A DNA stretch of 64,000 nucleotides, taken from the NCBI RefSeq assembly GCF_030403505.1, contig NZ_JAUEMJ010000001.1, positions 1,076,606 to 1,140,605 of the forward strand, read 5' to 3'. Of the stretch, positions 57,598 through 64,000 are shown in pieces. The first letter of the stretch is position 1, and each line of letters opens with the position of its first letter. The notes below the pieces were generated by a model that saw nothing but the letters and a program-made list of their open reading frames with translations, made no database searches and was not told the DNA's origin. The translations under genes and the position numbers were made by a program. The DNA is from Glycomyces tritici (GTDB taxonomy: Bacteria > Actinomycetota > Actinomycetes > Mycobacteriales > Micromonosporaceae).

Positions 57598-58722
57598 CTA
57601 ATTGCCGGCGAGGTAGTCCTGGGCGTTGCCCAGGTATTCCTCGATCTCCTGCTCCCAGGCGTAGACCTCGACCTCATGGTCGATGATCTGCCCGACTTTG
57701 ATGCGGGCCCAGGCGTCCTCGGCCCCATCACGCAGGCCCGCATCCTCCGCGCAACCCGCGAAATCCGTGGCCGCCTTGAACTCGAACGCCTGGGGGCCTT
57801 CGGCTTCGACCAGATCCTCGTGCTCGTCGGTCAGCTCGGGCACCGTGTCCTCGACGGGAATGTACAACGTCATCTCCGCCGGGTAGGCGCGGCGGACGTA
57901 CTCGAACATGGGCAGGCCGCCGAATTCGTCGAACTCCCACTCGCCGTGTCCGCGGTCCTCGATGCAGTCGAGGAACGCCTGCTCCTCGTCCGCATAGGCG
58001 GCTGAGAGCTCCTCATACCCGGTGTCGCCGAACTGGGCGAGGGGGTTCTCGGTGTCGGGTCTGCTCCAGTAGACGCCGTCGACGTCCTCCGTCTTCGCCG
58101 GTCCGCCGTAGACGATCTCGATCGTCTCCAACTCGCAGCCGCCGAACGGAGGCTCGGTGCCGAGGTCGATCTCCTCGTCCTCCTCGGCCTCCTCGGACGC
58201 GGCGGTCCGCGCCGCGTCGTAGGCGGCCCGTTCCGATCCGACGAAGGCTTCGTTCCAAGCCTGCTGGTACTCCTCGTCGGTGGCCTCCCACTCCTCGCGG
58301 GCCTCGTCCCAGGCCGTGTCCCACCAGCCCTCCTCGGCCGCGTTGAAGGCGAGGAAGTCGGGGTCCGCCTGCATCGCTTCGGCCTCGTCGGAGCCGACGA
58401 AATCGACCCAGGCGCCGAAGGCGAACTTCTCGGCCTGCTCGACCGTGGGGATCTCGGCGTACGGCGAGGCGAACCCTTCGAACCGGCCGGGGGTGACCTT
58501 GCCGTGGAGGGTGTTCGCGTCGTGCACGTCGAAGCCCAGGTCGGCCATGCACATGCTCGCGACCCTGGTCTCCACCTGGGTGAGTTCCCAGCTCAGTGCC
58601 GAGCCGTGGACGAGGGTCTGCTCCAGGCTCGCGATGTCCTCCGCGGTGACCTCGGCTTCCGGTTCCGAGCATCCGGTGAGGACCAGCGTGCCGGCGAACA
58701 GTGCGGTCGCGATGCGGCGCAT
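57598..58722 (-). CDS. acidic lipoprotein, family member 1
   Basis: 374 residues. The signal peptide ends in a lipobox (LVLTGC, Cys18), so the mature protein is lipid-anchored outside the membrane. The rest is very acidic and rich in Trp and Tyr. Conserved Cys positions shared with the genes at 58895 and 62235 are CMADLGFDVHD, GGCELETIEIVYG, FLDCIEDRG and FAGCAEDAGL; they could make two disulfides. The end is YAWEQEIEEYLGNAQDYLAGN. The family is unknown to me. GGAAGG lies upstream of the ATG as in its neighbour. Confidence 0.82.
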   Translation of the reverse strand: MRRIATALFAGTLVLTGCSEPEAEVTAEDIASLEQTLVHGSALSWELTQVETRVASMCMADLGFDVHDANTLHGKVTPGRFEGFASPYAEIPTVEQAEKFAFGAWVDFVGSDEAEAMQADPDFLAFNAAEEGWWDTAWDEAREEWEATDEEYQQAWNEAFVGSERAAYDAARTAASEEAEEDEEIDLGTEPPFGGCELETIEIVYGGPAKTEDVDGVYWSRPDTENPLAQFGDTGYEELSAAYADEEQAFLDCIEDRGHGEWEFDEFGGLPMFEYVRRAYPAEMTLYIPVEDTVPELTDEHEDLVEAEGPQAFEFKAATDFAGCAEDAGLRDGAEDAWARIKVGQIIDHEVEVYAWEQEIEEYLGNAQDYLAGN

Positions 58723-58894
58723 GGGACGACCGCCTTCCGTGAGACGGGGGTGCGGCTGTCTTCGGTCACTGTACCGAACGGGTGATCCCGTCTCCTTCTT
58801 AAGTGCGGCAAGCGGATCGGGGTGCCAGTCCCCTATCCGGGGCCGCCGCGCGGGCCGGAGGCCCCGGCGCCTCGGGTCGCCCGTTCCCGCCCGG

Positions 58895-60028
58895 TCACGT
58901 TCCCGCGATGTAGTCCTGCGCGTTGTTCAGGTACTCCTGGATCTGCTGCTCCCAGGCGTAGACCTCGGACTCGCGGTCGATGACCCTCTGGACGCTCATT
59001 CGGGCCCAGGCCTCGTCCGACCCCTCGCGCAGGCCGCTGCTCTCGGCGCACTCGGCGAAGTCGAGGGCCATCGCGAACTCGTACGCCACAGGGTCGGCGG
59101 CGTCCTCGGCTGCTTCAGTGAGCGGCGGGACCTCCTCCTCCATCCCCTCGTAGGAGGCGCCGCCGCCGTAAAGCTGCTCGAGGTACCAGGCGACGGGCAA
59201 TGCGCCGAAGTCGTCGAACTCCCATTCGCCGTAGCCGCGTTCGCTCACACAGATCAGGAAGTCCTCTTCCTGGTCGGCGTACTCGTTCGAGAGTTCGGCG
59301 TACAGCTCGCCGTCGCCGATCCAGGTGAGCGGGCTCTCCATGTCGGGCCGGCTCCAGTAGTCCTCGCCGTCGACCTCCCGGTGGAACGGCTCCCCGTAGA
59401 CGATCTCGATGGTCTTCAGTTCGCAGCCGCCGAAGGGCGGCTGCGGGCCGAGCGCCTCGGTGTCGACCGCTTCGACCTCCTCGGGGGTGTCGGCCCCTTC
59501 GAAGGCGTCCGACATGGCCTTGTCATATGCGGCCCGCTCCGCGCCCACGAACGCCACAGTCCACGACTCCTTGTACTCCTCGTCCATCGCGTCCCACTCC
59601 GCGTACGCGTCGTCCTCGGCCGGATCGTGCCAACCCTGGTCCACGGCGGTGAAGGCGAGGAAGTCCAGATCCTCGCGCATGGCAAGGGCCTCTTCGGATT
59701 CGGACGCCCAGACCCAGGAGCCGAAACCGAACTTCCCGGCCTGCTCGACCGTGGGGAGGCGCGCGTACGGGGCGTTGAAGCCCTCGAAGCGGTTCGGGGT
59801 CATGCTGCCGTGGAGGCGGACCGTGTCGTGGACGGTGAAGCCCTCGTCCTGCATGCACATGCTCGCGACCCGCGTCTCGGCCTGCGTGAGCTCCCAGGCC
59901 AGCGCGGAGCCGTTCACGATGCTCGCCTCGATGGCGGTGATGTCCTCGGCGGTGACCTCGGTTTCCGGTTCCGAGCATCCGGTGAGCACGAAGGCTCCGG
60001 CGAACAGGGTGATTGCGGCACGGCGCAT
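58895..60028 (-). CDS. acidic lipoprotein, family member 2
   Basis: 377 residues, a clear tandem duplicate of the gene at 57598: same start (MRR...TLFAG...VLTGCSEPE), same four Cys blocks (CMQDEGFTVHD, GGCELKTIEIVYG, FLICVSERGYGEWEFD, FAECAESSGL) and the same end (YAWEQQIQEYLNNAQDYIAGT). The region before the ATG also matches (GGAAGGCGGTCG). The middle part differs more. It is lipid-anchored, acidic and of unknown function. The next copy downstream is in the same direction, 172 bases away. Confidence 0.82.
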   Translation of the reverse strand: MRRAAITLFAGAFVLTGCSEPETEVTAEDITAIEASIVNGSALAWELTQAETRVASMCMQDEGFTVHDTVRLHGSMTPNRFEGFNAPYARLPTVEQAGKFGFGSWVWASESEEALAMREDLDFLAFTAVDQGWHDPAEDDAYAEWDAMDEEYKESWTVAFVGAERAAYDKAMSDAFEGADTPEEVEAVDTEALGPQPPFGGCELKTIEIVYGEPFHREVDGEDYWSRPDMESPLTWIGDGELYAELSNEYADQEEDFLICVSERGYGEWEFDDFGALPVAWYLEQLYGGGASYEGMEEEVPPLTEAAEDAADPVAYEFAMALDFAECAESSGLREGSDEAWARMSVQRVIDRESEVYAWEQQIQEYLNNAQDYIAGT

Positions 60029-60238
60029 TTCGGCGACCGCCTTCCGGGGTTTCAGGCTGCGGCGGGGCTGCCGCGCCACTGTAGCGAATCGTTCGAGAGG
60101 TGTACGACCGAAGGAGGGCGTGCGGTTGCATCTTTGGTCGGGAGTGCTTGGGGCGCAGTTCATCCGCGGACACGAGGCGCATACCGCCGGGGGTGGTGAG
60201 ACTGGTGGTGTCAATCCCTTCGACCGCAAGGAGTCCGC

Positions 60239-61216
60239 ATGACCTCGACACGCCGCCGCAGCCTGTTGGCCGCCGGTGCACTGGGCACCCTTACCGTGGG
60301 TGCCATGGCTTTCGAACAGCGACCGGCCGGTGCCGAGGAGTCGGGGAGGTCGGGCCGCCCGGTGCGGTTCCGTCCCGGCGGGTGCACGCCCGACCTGGAG
60401 GTGGACTGGCACGCGGGCTGGCCGTCCGCGAAGCACGACCCGGCCCCGGAGATCCAGTCGCACCCCGCCGACGAGCACACGGTCATCATGCGGCAGAACA
60501 AGTCGGTGAACTACGAGGCGCCGTTCATGTTCCTGCTGTTCGGCAACGACGCGGCGCTGCTCATCGACACCGGCGCGACGCCCGAGCCGGAGTACTTCCC
60601 GCTGCGGGAGGTCGTGGACGCGCACATCGAGGACTGGCTGGGCCGCCACCGGCGCGAGGAGTACCGGCTGATCGTCGCGCACACGCACGGCCACGGCGAC
60701 CACAAGGCCGCCGACGCGCAGTTCGCGGACCGGCCGGACACCATTGTGGTCAGTCCCGGCCTCGATGCGGTGCGGGCGTTCTACGGTTTCGACGACTGGC
60801 CGCTGACGCCGCGCGAGCTGGACCTGGGCGGCCGGGTGGTCGACGTCGTGCCGGGGCCGGGGCACCACGCGTCGGCGACGGTGTTCTACGACCGGTGGAG
60901 CGGCCTGCTCCTCACCGGGGACACGTTCTACCCGGGCCGGTTGTACGTGCAGGACTGGAACGCTTTCGAGGCCACTGTGGACCGACTTGTGGCGTGGTGC
61001 GAGGAGCACCCCGTGTCGCACGTGCTGGGCTGCCACGTCGAGATGTCGATCGCACCGGGCCTCGACTACCCGCGCGGATCGACCTACCAGCCGGACGAGG
61101 CCGCGCTGCCCATGCGGGTAGACCAGCTCCGGGCGCTGCAGGAGGCCGTGCGGGAGATCGGCGGCGCGCCGGGCGTCCACAAGTACGACGACTTCCACAT
61201 CTGGTACGAGGTCTGA
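60239..61216 (+). CDS. exported MBL-fold metallo-hydrolase
   Basis: 325 residues. The start TSTRRRSLLAAGALGTLTVGA is a twin-arginine-type signal. The metallo-beta-lactamase metal site is AHTHGHGDHKAAD, with further ligands in PGPGHHASA, LTGDTFYPG and GCHVEMS. It is therefore an exported, metal-dependent hydrolase with the lactonase/phosphodiesterase-type fold; the substrate is unknown. AAGGAG precedes the ATG. It diverges from the acidic lipoprotein genes. Confidence 0.87.
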   Translation: MTSTRRRSLLAAGALGTLTVGAMAFEQRPAGAEESGRSGRPVRFRPGGCTPDLEVDWHAGWPSAKHDPAPEIQSHPADEHTVIMRQNKSVNYEAPFMFLLFGNDAALLIDTGATPEPEYFPLREVVDAHIEDWLGRHRREEYRLIVAHTHGHGDHKAADAQFADRPDTIVVSPGLDAVRAFYGFDDWPLTPRELDLGGRVVDVVPGPGHHASATVFYDRWSGLLLTGDTFYPGRLYVQDWNAFEATVDRLVAWCEEHPVSHVLGCHVEMSIAPGLDYPRGSTYQPDEAALPMRVDQLRALQEAVREIGGAPGVHKYDDFHIWYEV

Positions 61217-61234
61217 CCGCTGGAGGCGGCGTCG

Positions 61235-61240
61235 TAGGGT
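61235..61240 (+). promoter_or_regulatory. -10 box, leaderless promoter for the DUF6891 gene
   Basis: TAGGGT lies six bases before the ATG at 61247 and there is no ribosome binding site. Confidence 0.4.
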
Positions 61241-61246
61241 GGCCGG

Positions 61247-62161
61247 ATGAGCCAGACCCCTGACGAGCCGCTGGCGATCCGCGGCTACGACGACCGGAAC
61301 CGGACGTTCGCGCACCTCACCGCCGGCGAACTCGGCGAACGCGTGCACCGGCTCGACGACGGGACCTCAGAGTGGATCGTCGTCCAGCGGGTCCCGGACC
61401 TGCCGCACGACACCATCCAGGCCGCGGGCGAGCCCGGTTCCGGGCACGTCGACGTGTCGTACCGGGTCGGCGACGAGCCCTGGGTGGAGGCGTCGCTGAC
61501 CGTCGAGGCGGCGTCCGCGGTGTTCACGGCCTGGGCGCGCAATGAACCCGGCTGGGAGGGCGGGCACCCGTGGGAGCCGGCCGAGTGGTGGAACGCGGAG
61601 CCGGCGCCCGCGCCCTCCCCCGAAGCCGCCGCCGAGACCACCGTCCTGGCCGCCAAATACCTCCAGATGGGGTACCTGTCGTTCGACCGGATGGTGCAGG
61701 ACCTCGAGGAGATGTCCGAAACCGACCCGCCGATCACGCAGGCCCAGGCCCGCGAGATCCTCGCCCCCATGTGGCGCGAGAAGGTCGCCGAGCAGGCCGG
61801 ATGGGGCGTCACGGACTGCGACCGGCTGACCGAGGCGTTCGCGGAGCTCGACCGGAGCGGGATCGTCGCGCGCGAGCACTTCGCGTGCTGCCAGCGCTGC
61901 GGCACCACCGAGATCTGGGACGAGGCCGGCCCCGAGCACCGCGGGTACGTGTTCTTCCACATGCAGGACACCGAGTCCGCCCACGACGGCGTCCTCTACC
62001 TCGCCTACGGGTCCCGGTCGGACGCGGTCGAGGACACCGTCGCCGTGGGGCACGACGTGGTCAAGACCCTGCAGGCGCACGGGCTCCAGACCGCTTGGGA
62101 CGGTTCGGAACGCACCCGGATCAGGATCACCGACCTGGAATGGCGCAAGCGCCTGGAGTAG
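61247..62161 (+). CDS. DUF6891 domain-containing protein
   Basis: 304 residues, cytoplasmic. The C-terminal DUF6891-like part holds GVTDCDRLTEAFAELDRSGIVAREHFACCQRCGTTEI and YVFFHMQDTESAHDGVLYLAYGS, with a CCxxC cluster that could bind metal. The N-terminal half is a separate domain (VVQRVPDLPHDTIQAAG, VDVSYRVGDEPWVEASL). Function unknown. It probably has its own leaderless promoter despite lying only 30 bases after the MBL gene. Confidence 0.8.
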   Translation: MSQTPDEPLAIRGYDDRNRTFAHLTAGELGERVHRLDDGTSEWIVVQRVPDLPHDTIQAAGEPGSGHVDVSYRVGDEPWVEASLTVEAASAVFTAWARNEPGWEGGHPWEPAEWWNAEPAPAPSPEAAAETTVLAAKYLQMGYLSFDRMVQDLEEMSETDPPITQAQAREILAPMWREKVAEQAGWGVTDCDRLTEAFAELDRSGIVAREHFACCQRCGTTEIWDEAGPEHRGYVFFHMQDTESAHDGVLYLAYGSRSDAVEDTVAVGHDVVKTLQAHGLQTAWDGSERTRIRITDLEWRKRLE

Positions 62162-62234
62162 CGCACCGGCGGTAGCGGCGCCGTTGCGCGGCGGAACTTG
62201 CAACCGGCGCGGCGCATCGCGGCGTATCAGCCTT

Positions 62235-63461
62235 ATGCATGAAGTGGGCGAACGGCAGGGCTCGGTGTTCCGGTGGCGGCGGGCGGCGGGAGTGCTCGGT
62301 GCGGTCGCGCTGGCCGCGACCGCGGCCTGCACGGCGTCGGGCGGCGATCCCACGGACGCGGCCGAGACGGGCGCGGACGGCGAGGCCGTGGACGCGGCCG
62401 GACTGCTCGAGATGGCCAACGAGAACGTGCGGCTCTCGAAGGAGCTGGACGCGGCCGAGGACCGGGTGATCGCCGATTGCCTGGAGGCGCAGGGCTTCGA
62501 GGTGCACGATCTGCGGGAACTGGGGCAGCACGAGCCGTACGAGATGCAGTCCCTTGTGGACTACTACCCGACCGACGGCTTCCTGCCAGAGGCGAACATC
62601 GCCGCGGAGTGGGGTTTCGGCTGGTGGTCCCAGACCGAGGAGATGTTCGACTCCCAAGAGACGCAGGACTACTACGAGGCGACGTTCCCCGATCCGTTCG
62701 CTGATGAACCGGTGTTCGACAACTCCAAGTTCGAGTCGCTGCCCGACGACGAGCGCCGCGCCTGGAGGGTCGCGTACCAGGGCGAGGAGGCCACGGCGGC
62801 GCTGGAGGGCACCGGCGAGCCGGTCCCCGATGGGTCCTCTGAGGACGGTTCGCTCGAGTTCGGCGACGGCGAGGTCCAAGGCGAGCCGAAACCGGGCGGC
62901 TGCCAACTGGAGATGATCGAGGCGCTCTACGGCGAGCCGCAGCAGGTGGAACTCGACTTCGACGGCGGCTACCTCGTCTGGCAGTGGCGTCCGGTGCAGC
63001 CCGAAGCCGACTACGACGCGATGGAGGCCGGGTACGCGGAGCAGATGGCCGACGAGCACGCCGGATTCCTGGGCTGCATCGACGAGGCCGGGTACCCGGG
63101 CTGGGAGATCGACGACCTCGGGAGGCTCGACATGCAGGACTACTCCGCGATGCTGTACACCGGGGAGCCGTACGACCCGGGCACGATCCCGGGCGAGGAG
63201 GCGCCGGTCGACACGAGCCCGCCCGTCCCGGACCTCCCTGAGGACGTGCCGGACGACTTCGACGGCAAGCGCGCGTACGAGGTCGACATGGCGGTGGCGT
63301 TCGCCGAGTGCGGCGACGCGACCGGCTACCGGGAGACCGCGCTCGCCACGTTCGACGCCGCGGTCAACGAGCAGTACGCGGCGATCGAGGTGGACACGTA
63401 CGCGTGGCAGGAGCAGATCCGCGGGTACACGGTGAAGGCGCAGGAGCTGATCGCAGGCTGA
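62235..63461 (+). CDS. acidic lipoprotein, family member 3
   Basis: 408 residues. The signal ends in a lipobox-like AATAAC. The mature protein is very acidic and Tyr/Trp-rich and shares the four Cys blocks of the genes at 57598 and 58895: CLEAQGFEVHD, GGCQLEMIEALYGEP, FLGCIDEAGYPGWEIDDLG and FAECGDATGY. Its end, YAWQEQIRGYTVKAQELIAG, also aligns. It is the most divergent member, on the other strand and 2.2 kb away. ATG 62235 is the best start; no clear ribosome binding site is seen. Confidence 0.78.
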   Translation: MHEVGERQGSVFRWRRAAGVLGAVALAATAACTASGGDPTDAAETGADGEAVDAAGLLEMANENVRLSKELDAAEDRVIADCLEAQGFEVHDLRELGQHEPYEMQSLVDYYPTDGFLPEANIAAEWGFGWWSQTEEMFDSQETQDYYEATFPDPFADEPVFDNSKFESLPDDERRAWRVAYQGEEATAALEGTGEPVPDGSSEDGSLEFGDGEVQGEPKPGGCQLEMIEALYGEPQQVELDFDGGYLVWQWRPVQPEADYDAMEAGYAEQMADEHAGFLGCIDEAGYPGWEIDDLGRLDMQDYSAMLYTGEPYDPGTIPGEEAPVDTSPPVPDLPEDVPDDFDGKRAYEVDMAVAFAECGDATGYRETALATFDAAVNEQYAAIEVDTYAWQEQIRGYTVKAQELIAG

Positions 63462-63479
63462 GCGCCCATGCGGGACAAG

Positions 63480-63511
63480 GTGAAGGGCGGGACCTCGGTC
63501 CCGCCCTTCAC
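63480..63511. terminator. bidirectional terminator between the lipoprotein and epimerase genes
   Basis: Perfect 14-15-bp arms (63480-63494 with 63497-63511) around a minimal loop, between convergent stop codons at 63461 and 63518. Confidence 0.65.
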
Positions 63512-63517
63512 TGCGTC

Positions 63518-64000
63518 TCAGACGTGGTCGCGCCAGGTGTGCTTCGGGTCGAAGCCGAGGAGCCTGCGGGCCTTGTCGATCGACAGGAGCGTCTCGTGCC
63601 CCGCGACGGGCCGCTTGAGCTCGAGGTCGGGGTAGTGGGCGGCCACGAGATCCGGCGTCGTCGTGCTCATCACCGTGTCGGGGGAGGCGATCACGAAGAC
63701 CTCCTTGCCGGTGCCCTCGCGTTCGAGGCCGAGGCGGATCGCGAGCGCGCCGTCGCGGGCGTCGATGTAGGACCAGAGGTTCCAGTCGCGGAGCTTCGGG
63801 TCCGCTTCGAAGGCGGGGAAGGCCGCGTAGTCCTCGACGTACATGACGTTCGAGAAGCGCAGGCCGGTGGCCTTGAGGGCGGGGTTCCAGCGGCAGAGCT
63901 GGCCGACCATGGCCTCTTCGAGGGTCTTGACGAGCGAGTACGTGGACTCGGGGCGGGGCTCGTACTCCTCGTCGACCGGGAGGTAGGGCGGCGGGGTCTC
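63518..64000 (-). CDS. NAD-dependent epimerase/dehydratase family protein (partial)
   Basis: The window cuts this gene, so only its C-terminal 160 codons are present; the N-terminal NAD-binding part lies beyond 64000. The open frame continues to the window edge upstream of the internal Met at 63910. The catalytic YxxxK of extended SDRs is visible as YSLVK in the edge segment (about 63925-63940). GLRFSNVMYVEDYAAF follows, the usual substrate-domain transition, and the C-terminus has DKARRLLGFDPKHTWRDHV. It would act on a nucleotide sugar or related ketone; the substrate is unknown. Confidence 0.85.
   Translation of the reverse strand, partial: ETPPPYLPVDEEYEPRPESTYSLVKTLEEAMVGQLCRWNPALKATGLRFSNVMYVEDYAAFPAFEADPKLRDWNLWSYIDARDGALAIRLGLEREGTGKEVFVIASPDTVMSTTTPDLVAAHYPDLELKRPVAGHETLLSIDKARRLLGFDPKHTWRDHV

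Overview
The window is very GC-rich, densely coding DNA from an actinomycete. The evidence is an acyl-CoA carboxylase with a separate epsilon subunit, an EgtD histidine methyltransferase, a HelR/HelD-type RNA polymerase ATPase, a DUF5753/DUF397 pair, DUF4245 and EXLDI proteins, a Mec-CysO-CysM cysteine cluster, many GTG/TTG starts, and many genes that appear leaderless. A Glycomycetales, Micromonosporales or Streptomycetales relative fits, but I cannot place it further from sequence alone. No rRNA, intact tRNA, CRISPR array, transposase, integrase or replication origin was found.

Layout. 0-2.5 kb: sugar-acid catabolism (SDR plus D-galactonate dehydratase). 2.7-5.4 kb: a large secreted subtilase. 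5.7-16.6 kb: housekeeping genes (rmuC, ispH, xseA-xseB, DUF4245, a PfkB kinase, egtD, a histidine phosphatase, a methyltransferase) and a three-gene overlapping membrane operon whose middle gene is frameshifted. 16.6-24.7 kb: HelR-like ATPase, GNAT, a DUF2306/MerR divergent pair, a sulfotransferase, a thioredoxin-fold protein, and an amidohydrolase/GntR divergent pair with a double palindromic operator. 23.8-29.3 kb: maf, accE and a NYN-domain nuclease, then pccB divergent from birA, so biotin carboxylase function and biotin loading sit together. 29.4-41.8 kb: a regulator, PH-domain and GtrA membrane proteins, an ECF sigma factor fused to its own zinc-finger anti-sigma, membrane and extracellular domains, a SepX-like divisome protein, trmB, dgt, DUF3352, and murI with a metallo-hydrolase. 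42-45.3 kb: cysM-cysO-mec divergent from pncB, matching the order of the Mycobacterium tuberculosis Rv1330c-Rv1339 block with some members missing.

45.4-49.1 kb: a Spo0M-like protein, an EXLDI-family protein that reads as a ribbon-helix-helix DNA-binding protein and is preceded by tandem operator-like repeats, and a DrrA/DrrB-type ABC exporter preceded by three 7-bp repeats at exact 11-bp spacing.

49.3-63.5 kb is the accessory, lineage-specific part. It has small proteins, three secreted-protein genes that share a 16-bp upstream motif, a DUF5753/DUF397 pair, a possible toxin/immunity pair, a streptogrisin-type protease, three members of one acidic lipoprotein family, an exported metallo-hydrolase and a DUF6891 protein. 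The right edge cuts an NAD-dependent epimerase gene.
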